DNA of 12,289 nucleotides. Source: Jimgerdemannia flammicorona. Its lineage: Eukaryota; Mucoromycota; Endogonomycetes; Endogonales; Endogonaceae. The stretch is from the NCBI GenBank assembly GCA_003990745.1, contig RBNI01005657.1, positions 1-12,289 of the forward strand, given 5' to 3'. Under the pieces are notes generated by a model, which worked only from the letters and a program-made list of their open reading frames with translations, ran no database searches and was not told where the DNA came from. The position numbers and the translations under genes were made by a program. Below are positions 1 to 8,409 of this stretch, in pieces; the first letter of the stretch is position 1; each line of letters starts with the position of its first letter.

Positions 1-139
1 AAAAAAAAAAAAAAAAAAAAAAGAAAAGAAAAAACCATCCAAACAGGCCGCCCTTCCTTCCGAGCCCAACCCCTCGCGTGGCGACACCACTCCACGATCT
101 GGCCCGCCCCGTCCTTCGATCAATTTACTTTGCTGTCCA
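1..139. other. 3' flank of the CorA gene, ending in poly-A
   Basis: This is the stretch downstream (minus-strand sense) of the transporter stop codon. It starts with an uninterrupted run of 22 A at the window edge followed by A-rich sequence to about 34. On the minus strand it would be part of the 3' UTR or terminator region. I see no AATAAA polyadenylation hexamer on the minus strand and no gene. The homopolymer at the very edge suggests that the assembly stopped there rather than a biological end. Confidence 0.5.
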
Positions 140-2599
140 TTACACGATTTGGTATACTTTCATGATGATGATGCTGCAGATAACGAAGGTGAGAATGCCG
201 GCCATGATGGCAAAGAACCAGTCCAGGTCATCCACATCCTGGCCGGGGACTTGGACGTTCATGCCCCATAGACCTGCGTAAGATAGATGATAAATGATGA
301 AGAGAAAGACGAATTTAGGGAGGAAAGCCAACATGAAGCTCAGTTGACTTTTTTTCGATCCGAGACCCGTCATGACGTTCGCTCTCCAACAATCTCTCCC
401 TTCCTCCAAACCACTTTAATCCACCACGCACCTGTGACCAGATTCATTGGCACGAGCACACTGCCCAGCGCCGTCAGCTTGGTCAGGACGTCATTGATGC
501 CGTTGTTAGTCTGGGTCATTTCTATCGAGATCTGCGCTAGGTAGTTGCTGTGCGACCGCGAGGAGATCTTCTCGTAGTGGTTCAGCGATTGCAGCATTGT
601 GATGATGTGGTCTACGGTTATTGACAAAAAAAACGTTTAGAGTATCGTACGAGGAATGCCGTTTGATCATAGTAAAGCGTGCCTCATCCCACTTGAAGCG
701 ACCACAAACTCCCACCTAGAGACGAACACTCAAAGCTCACCTTGCACATCCCCGAGATACAACGCAACTTCACTCGACACCCCCCTCCCATCTTCAACGA
801 CGCGGGTCTCTCCGCGGGTCTCGCACCTCTTGACAAGGGTCTTGATGACGTCTGCCTTGTTGCCGAGCAGGCGGAGCAGGCTCATGACCCTCTTGCGGCA
901 GTGGCCAATCCGGCGCAGCATGTCCGACTGTTCCGACTCCTTGAGAAGCAGCACCAGCTCGTCGATGGAGTCCACCTCGAACTCGATCGTGCGGATCGGA
1001 GGCGCGAATAGATCCGTGATGTCGTCGAGCAGGCCGTAGCTGATCCAGTCTGGTAGGTTGGGGTTAAGTGGAAGATGAGAAGGGGGTTGGGTGGCGTGAG
1101 AGGTGGAAGAAATTGGCCCATTAATTTATCCCCTTGCATAAAAATAATCTGTGTGGTCGATGTACCTGGTGTCACGGTGATGTAATCTTTTAGGTGCTTT
1201 ATTCTCCTCCGTACGTTTGCTGGATGCGGCGTTGGACGGAAATGGAACTGCCAAAGCATCGAGAATATGAGATATTTTGCGCAACCTTATTCCCATTACC
1301 ATAACGCAAGCAACTTTTCTCCCATTATATCATAACGCAACCTCACTCCCCATGCACCCACCCACATCGTACGGCCTCACCACAAAACGAACACCTTCAA
1401 CGTACCGAGAGCACACCCTCCTTGAATACAATGATGTAGAAGCTCAGGGGCTGCATGTAGCTGGCAGAGGTGTGGTCCGGGTCAAAGCTGCGGAAGCACA
1501 CGAAGTAGTAGTTTTTGAACACCTCGCACTTCTCCCGCGCCTCCTCCATCGTGATGTCCTCGGTCGTCAGCGGGTGGATGTGAAAGACCTTGGCGAGGGG
1601 GTGAGGGTGGAGGAGGTTGTGGAGAAAGGGTGCGTGTCAGACAGAATTGAAGGTGTGGTGGATCTGTGGCCAGATCGGAGAGCGTAACGGAACCAGTCAG
1701 ACGTCCACTCGTGGTGTGTTTTAGTGTAGCGATTGGGATGGGTGTTCGTGCCAGTTTCTATTTTCCACAAAAACCCGAGAATATGAGCAGATCAGATCGC
1801 TTACCTTGCTCAGTGCCTTCATCTCCGAGTCCGTGGGCGATAGCACATCCATCCAGAAACAACCGGCGCGCATCATGTTCGAGAGTGACTCTCCTTTGTT
1901 TGGGATTTCACACATGGATCGCGCATGGATGGTGGACGGTTGGTGTGTCGAGTAGAATGTGAACCTGAACTGATCCGAATCCTTGGGTGAGAACTAGGGG
2001 AGGGAAGAAGTGATGCGGATCAATATGGTGGATTATAAGACAAACAAACTCACGAGAATTCGCGACAGATGAGATACGTCCATCCTTACCCTAAACGCAT
2101 CGAACTTGTCGCCGTACAAGCTTGGCTTCCGTACCGGCGGCGACCCTGCTATGGAGATGGATCTCTTTCGCACGGACGTGGTAGCCATTCCGATCCCTGC
2201 GCCGGATGCACCGCTATTGTCGCCGACGAACTGCCTTGCGGCATTCAGGCTGCGAATCTCGCGTGCCTCCTCACGGACATATTGCTCGAGCTCGTCGTAG
2301 TCGATGCCGAGCACTTGCTTGGTGACAGCAGGTGCTGGAAAGCACACGTCCTCCTCGACGAGAGAGGTGCGACGGCTGGACAGCGCAGTCTCGGGAATGC
2401 CGGAGAGGGTGTTGGCGGTAGGGTCAAAGTCGTCGAATTCGGAGTTGGTCTCGTCGCGGTAGTTGGCGGGTTCGTCCAAGGAGTCGAGCAGACGACTTGT
2501 AATGGTCTGGGGATCCTCAATGTGCAGCGAGTAGTAGTTATTCTGGCGGTTGCGTGCCATGTTGTTGAGAAGGGGGGCAGTCACGCGGTCGGAGGCCAT
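140..2599 (-). CDS. MNR2: CorA-family magnesium transporter, fungal ALR/MNR2 type
   Basis: Predicted Mg2+ (and possibly Mn2+) channel of the CorA superfamily, placed at the plasma or vacuolar membrane in fungal relatives. Exons in transcript order are 2599-2054, 1993-1805, 1588-1406, 1247-1166, 1049-741, 611-432 and 273-140. They total 1623 nt, exactly 540 codons plus stop. Residues 1-182 are hydrophilic and poorly conserved. Residues around 205-445 form the cytosolic domain, with FWMDVLSPTDSEM, IHPLTTEDI, FHFRPTPHPANVRRRI, YGLLDDITD and ALYLGDVQDHI. Helix 1 spans about 477-499, GMN is at 500-502 followed by VQVPGQ, and helix 2 spans about 515-534. All donors are GT. Intron 2 uses an unusual AAG acceptor. 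The first donor is ambiguous: GTGAGT at 2053 is used here, but an in-frame GTAAGG at 2089 would drop 12 residues. The ATG at 2599 has a good context. The protein is shorter than yeast Mnr2 or Alr1, mostly in the N-terminal extension. The MNR2 label rather than ALR1 is a judgement from motif resemblance. Confidence 0.93.
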
Positions 2600-2667
2600 G
2601 GTTCACACTATCTATACACAGATTTGGGGGGATTTGGCGTCGCGCGTTGGAAGGGTTGAATTGTCTG

Positions 2668-2706
2668 TCAGTTCAGTCAGTTCAGTCAGTCAGTCAGTAG
2701 GTCAGA
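2668..2706. repeat. CAGT-rich microsatellite
   Basis: Imperfect tandem copies of TCAG/CAGT, with two TTCAGT interruptions, lie about 70-105 bp upstream of the transporter ATG. This is a simple-sequence repeat likely to vary in copy number. It lies in the probable 5' UTR or proximal promoter of the minus-strand gene. Confidence 0.8.
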
Positions 2707-3094
2707 GTTGTATACTCGACGTGAAATTCATTTCGTGACTGTGTTCCATGTGATAAGAACCCGGCTCGCCGAGTGCCGGGTGGGCGAAACAAATAATCCC
2801 CATAATACCCGCGAAAAATACTCTCCACCTCCGTTCCCCACCTTCACCCACAATCTTGTCTCACCCTATTTTTATACCCGCCTTCCCCGCCTTCTTACTC
2901 TTTTCCCTTATAATTGCACCAGCCAATTTTAGCATTGTTCCTTTCTCTTCTCAAGGGGTGCAATAATTCCTCTGGCTGAAGAATGAACCTGCCTCTGAAA
3001 CTCGTTATCGAGCCGCTGCTGTACTCTTCTAGCTAGGGCTTGGGGTCCCCTCATGGGTGATGCGTACATGCTTGGTCCCCATTGTAATCACAAA

Positions 3095-3136
3095 ATCAAT
3101 TGCTTCATGCGCGTCATCAATTGCTTCATGCGCGTC
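3095..3136. repeat. Perfect 21-bp tandem duplication in the promoter
   Basis: Two adjacent identical 21-bp units occupy 3095-3115 and 3116-3136. Each contains CAATTG followed by CTTCATGCGCGTC, so the GCGCGTC motif is duplicated about 115-140 bp upstream of the FANCD2 start codon. It may be a recent slippage duplication or a duplicated regulatory site. Confidence 0.9.
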
Positions 3137-3200
3137 AGTCAGTCACACTGTATGATTGTATTGACAATACGATGACATCACCGCCATTAAATTACTGGAC

Positions 3201-3213
3201 GGCGCGTACGCGT
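3201..3213 (+). promoter_or_regulatory. MCB/E2F-like element upstream of FANCD2
   Basis: GGCGCG is followed at 3208-3213 by a perfect ACGCGT, ending 37 bp before the FANCD2 ATG. ACGCGT is the MluI cell-cycle box bound by MBF in yeasts, and GGCGCG resembles an E2F core. Both are linked with G1/S genes for replication and repair. The site is seen directly, but its function here is inferred. It is close enough to the start to lie in the 5' UTR instead of the promoter. Confidence 0.45.
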
Positions 3214-3250
3214 GCAAACCTCCACCCACACACGCGACTCCTCTCCACTC

Positions 3251-6200
3251 ATGACGGACTCCATGTTCCACACAATCATCCTCGATGCCGGCTGCACACT
3301 CGGGACTGACGGCTCCCAAACAACACTGAGTACGCAATCCCCCACCCAATGCCGATGCAGACAAACCCTCCATGGATCTCCCCTCCCCCTCCTCCCTCCC
3401 ACCCCCTACCCCCTCCCCAGCACTGAACACTCCCGCTCCTCCCATTCCTACTCCCAATAGCCGGCGATCCTGCCATATTCCGCCGCGAGGTGACGACCAG
3501 GCTGCGCTCTCACCCGCAGTACCCTGCGCCCGCGATCGACAAGTTCCTACAGGAGCTGCAAGATCACCTCGACGACCTGGCCAACTTGCGGTCATGCCTA
3601 CTGCCTGTGTCAGTGAACGGGGGGAGCGGCCTCAAGGTCGGGTACGTTCGTGTCATGCTAATTCTGCGGAATCTTTTACTCAATTTATTGTAGCCGACTA
3701 GTGGATATCTATTCAATTAGCACACAGACCCAAACTTTCAGTATCTCTCACACTCATCAGCTCTCGTCTCGTTCTCGCCCGCGTATTGTAATTAGGTCGT
3801 CAATAGCCGACAGTTTTGTGCGCATTCTCTTGTCGATTGATATCCTTCAGCCCACTCTGATCGACAACCTTCTCGAGCGTCTCCCGGGCTTTATCCCTGA
3901 TAACGAAACAGAGTAACCTATTATTTGGCTCTCCCTTTTTGAATTTCCGTTTGGGGGGAGGTGGGTGGTCATTTAGGGTTGCGACTGAGGCGGGAGAATA
4001 CGGGAAATAGAATGGAAAATACGACAACACATGCGGGCAGAATCACGTGATTCATAGCGACTCTGTTTCCATCCTTTCGCTACTCTTTCCAGGACCATCG
4101 ACTCGCCCATCCCCAGGCTGATACTCCAACAACTGCGATGGCTGGACCACATTGTCGAACCGGAGCGGCTGACCGAAAAGATCATCGAGGTGCGTGTTCG
4201 CCCTATATTGCTTCTTACATGAGAAGAAGCAGTATGCTCACCCCACCAACTGCTTGATTTCCCCTCCCCTTTTCCATCTGCGTTATGTAGATGATAGAAA
4301 TTACCCCTGTCGGTATCCAGCACGAGATCATCACGAGCCTGCCGGAGATCATAAACGACTCGGAACATAAGGTTACGAATCAAATCTTATTGGACGTTTG
4401 GATCTGTTCCTGTCGAGACGTCGTGACTGATCATATTCATCTCGGTACCTCTCATGAAACTTGAAATACAGTCGATCGTCACGCAGCTGAAGGATCTCAT
4501 GTCCCAGAGCCACGAGCTCGTCGTCCCGATCCTGGATGCCCTGGCGAACCTGAACCTCAACCCGGACCACCTGGTAAGGCTTGGTCCACCGTCAGATAGT
4601 CTGTGGAGCGTGTTTGTTTAACGACAGTTGGAAGAGTCTGCGTATTCAGCTCATGTCTTTTTACCGCGTCGCGAATGCCAGGAGGATGTCCGTGAGACCG
4701 TGATCGATCGGCTCGAGTCGGCCAACTTGGAGGACCTGCCCGTGTTGGTCAAGTTTCTGCTTCAGTCCGTCACGTCCGATACCGTCACCAACGTGAGTGT
4801 CCTAAAACATAGAAAGTGTCCCGGTTTGCGATGACACTCGTGAACCATTAGGTAGGCTCAGACCACTTACCCCGCGACCGTATACACTGCACATATAGGT
4901 GATAGCGCATATTCGGCGGAAGCTCGACTTCCGATCTATTGGCAAACTGCAACACGATCAGGCGGTGTTCAGCTTGAGCCAGAGAGCCGCGATGAGCACG
5001 AGAAGGAAGAAGGAGCGGATGCCCGAGGCGCTGTTGCTCGGTACGATTTCGGATGTGGGGAAGTTGGTTAGGGTGGGTCAATTGATTGGGAGACGCGATG
5101 TAATATAAGGCTGATGATACACAGGTTTCTGGAATGAGTATTGATAATACTAAAGTGCATCATTTGTCATTTGGAAATTCGTAGATGCTATCAAATGTGG
5201 CATTCGATTTCACAAGTTCGTGTGCGATGCTTGGGTTAAGGCGATTACCGACGTCCAGCGGCCTGTATGTAACGGCAACATTTCCATGTGTGTATCCGTC
5301 AACGCTTTTCAAGTGACTTACCTGTATATCCATACTCTGTTCCTCCGCCAAATACAGCAAGGACACAAGGTCATCGACGTCTTGGTTCTCTTCATCCTCC
5401 ATTCCATGACGCACATGAAGAAGAAGGTTGAGGCTATCTTCCGGAAGAAGATTGTTGCGGGGACTTTCACGCAGAACCTGCTGACAGAGGCGGTCCAGTG
5501 TCACTCTGATGGGTTAAGAGAGTATGTACGATTCTGGTAACTGATCTGAAATCATTCTCGTATTATGAGACCAATGCCTCTCTGAACAATTTATATCTCG
5601 CATTCTTCAGGTATTTCAATGTTGTATTGTCGCTCTCGGAAAGTCTCTTACGTTCCAGCCAGCAACAAGCGGTGATCGCTAGGTGTGCTAGCGCGCTGTA
5701 CAGTAGTGCGTTCGGTGTTTTCGATGCCTACCACCGTCAAGTAAGACTTGACTGTTCATGCCATATTCGGGCGCATTTGGCTTCTTTTTTTTTCAATACA
5801 TGCCAGAAAAAAGCAAACTCAATAGTGACTCCTTCATTGTATCGCATACAGGAAATCGTCGGGTCTCTTGTTACTCACATCGGGAGTGGCGCAATATCCT
5901 TTTATAACATGTGCCGCTTTTGCATACATGTTATGTCTGCTACACATACACCAAACAATGAACGCGTGAGCTCCTTAATCGTTAAATCCACCCAACAGAA
6001 ATAGGCTCGGCACTCTCGGTTCTTCTTGATCTCGTCCGGCAGGACCCCGCTGGTATGAGCCGCTATGCCGTCTTTGTCAAGGGCATCCTCGACTATCTCG
6101 ACAACCTGTCCATGGACCAGATCCGTGTTCTTTTTGAGATATTCAGCGTGTTGGCGTTTGAGGTTGGTACAATGTTTCGGATTCAGCCAAAAAAAAAAAA

Positions 6201-8377
6201 AAAAAAAAACTCAGTCTGATAATTCACTCACTCACAGAGTGAAGTGAACGGCGAGGGCGGCAGCGGCAACCTGCTCTCCGATATTTTAATCGTCATCCGC
6301 AAGCAGCTATCGAATCCCACGGAGAGGTACAAACAGATGGGCGTCATTGGCGGGCTAGCCATTGTGACGAAGATGGGTTCGCGGGATAGCGCTAACGTGT
6401 CAGGGTCAAGTCAACATGGTATGATTGCGTTTCGAATGAGTGATGTTGGCTTTAAGTTGGTTAATATAGGGCGAGTGGCATGTGCATTTATGTACAACGT
6501 TTGATATTCTGGTTTTGGTTGTTGATAATGGGTAGATGCAGATTCTGAGGTTACGGCCACGCAGGCTTTGCGGCGCCCGTTGCTTCAGCAAGCGATCAAT
6601 ATTTTGGAGATGATCCGGCACTCGTGCGCGAAATCATATGTAAGCGCGGATACGGATCTCGAGCTCGTGGAATGTTCTCCGAGTTTTGATCTTCAATGGA
6701 GTTTACCCTTAACTGTACATCTGATTTCTTTTTGCCATAGTCATGCCTATCCATTGCCCACGACGAGCTTGCGTACCTCGTCTCCAAACGCCTGCTCGAC
6801 CGCCATCTTGAGGTTTGGATTAATGATCACATTGCCGACGCCTTTTCCGACCTTTTCCTGTTCGACAAAGAGGAGATGAACGACATGATGGAGGCACAGA
6901 AGGAGTTCCTCAAGGGGATGCCGATGCAGACCTGGATGAACCTGGATGGAGTGGTCAGTGCCAATCCAATGCTCGGCTTGTCACGCAATTCTTACCTAGC
7001 CATTTCGGTTGCTGACATGCATCGTTCATTGCCAGGACTCGGGTGTGACCGTGAAGGTATACCCGTGCCTCTGCGCGCCGGTCCTGTCGCCCGATGTCAT
7101 CCAGCAGCGCGATCTCATCCTGTCGCTGTGCTCGCTGTTCAAACTGATGCAAGCGTGCGAGAAAGCGGCGAACAATGGGAGTCTCGACGGTATCGACGCG
7201 CTGTTGGGTTGCGGCGTGTGCTTGTACGAGAAGGTCGAGGTTTCGGTAGGTCGAGGGATTTGGTTGTGGGAGACGTTGAGTTGTCTACGGAAGTAAGAGA
7301 TGCGTATGTGTGGGGGGACTAAGCAATTGTGTTTGCCCACACATCAATGTCGATGAACAGCATATGAAGTCTGTTTACACGACGGCGATGAGAGAAGCTG
7401 CTTGTAATAGCCTGTTCTTCGCAGTTAATTGGTATGTTCGTCACTTTCGCGGATCTCGATTTTTACACCCATAGTTTGAGTGGTGCTTATATCAGATTCT
7501 TGAAATCCATCTATCAGGTTTCGGGAATTATTGAATGCGTTTTCAAGTCAGGGCGACGATGAAATGGCTGGTAAGCTTTAATCTCATTTACGCTGAACAT
7601 CAATTTGAATGTATCTCGGCCACTACGAGTTAATACATCTAAATACATTTGTTGCGTATAAAAATAGCCAAAATCCTGTTGCGCCTTCAGAATATTGGCC
7701 AGCTCGAGACAATACTGCAAGAGCTACTCGAATGTACGTCATCTTTTCGACCTTGGGGTTTATTTGCGGCTAGCCCGCTTTCGGATAACAAAGAGAACGT
7801 TGGAGGCTTCCGGAGACCGACTTCACCGAAGAAAGCAAAAGGCGGTGGTGGTAACACGGTATGTTTTCCAACGATCTCGATTTGGGCTTGAATCACGTTG
7901 ACCCTCCATTCCGACAAATTCGTTATCCATCCTTTGGTAGGCACGCCGTTCCGCCCTCAATCGTCGCAAGGTTCTAGCCCCGCGAAGGCCAACGTCGGAT
8001 GACGAGGAGCCGGCGCCGGGCAGGAATACAAGCGCGTCAAACGGGGCGGCACCGAGGTTCGGCTGTGTGGCCGACTTGAGGCCGTACATGCGAGAGCTTG
8101 AGGTATTTTCCTTTACTATGCTATCTTGACGAACTGTAACGTAATACTAACGGCTGCTTGATACTTGTTTAGCTGGATATCTTGAAAATATTAGGTTACG
8201 GTGAAATCCAGCGCCAGCTTGTCGATACAAACCTAGAGCCGAAGGATAATTCCGATACTGTCAAATTGATGGTACGTGTCGAAATCAAGGGATAGTTGAG
8301 GCTTGATCTGTGTTTGCATGCAAAGGCGACCTATTATACCTCAGTGCTGATGCGATCGAGCGATGGGAGCATTGATC

Positions 8378-8409
<32 letters not shown>

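Larger units (their letters stand above)
2600..3250. promoter_or_regulatory. Divergent promoter region shared by the CorA gene and FANCD2
   Basis: The two start codons face away from each other across 651 bp, so both core promoters must lie here. No convincing ORF is present on either strand. Visible elements are a CAGT-rich microsatellite (about 2668-2706), a pyrimidine-rich AT-containing stretch with TTTTTATA and TTATAATT (about 2868-2915), a perfect 21-bp tandem duplication (3095-3136), and GGCGCG followed by ACGCGT (3201-3213). No element can be assigned to one gene with certainty, and transcription start sites are not visible. Confidence 0.7.

Noticed and set aside
2708..2932. A 74-residue ORF in the intergenic region
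   Set aside because: Low complexity, no recognisable domain and no splice partner. It lies in the divergent promoter.
3143..3595. 150-residue Gly/Arg-rich ORF on the minus strand
   Set aside because: It lies antisense to FANCD2 exons 1-2 and the C/T-rich intron 1. Composition explains it and no domain is recognisable.
5885..6004. GT-AG reading of FANCD2 intron 12 (donor GTGGCG, acceptor AATAG)
   Set aside because: It keeps frame but uses a donor unlike the other introns in the gene and removes six residues that align to the family. The U12-type reading explains the 5' site, branch site, spacing and alignment together.
7734..7784. A short intron starting at GTACGT (7734) in FANCD2 exon 20
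   Set aside because: Reading straight through stays open and gives CTSSFRPWG, which fits the family better. The nearest acceptor would leave an intron of only about 40-50 nt.
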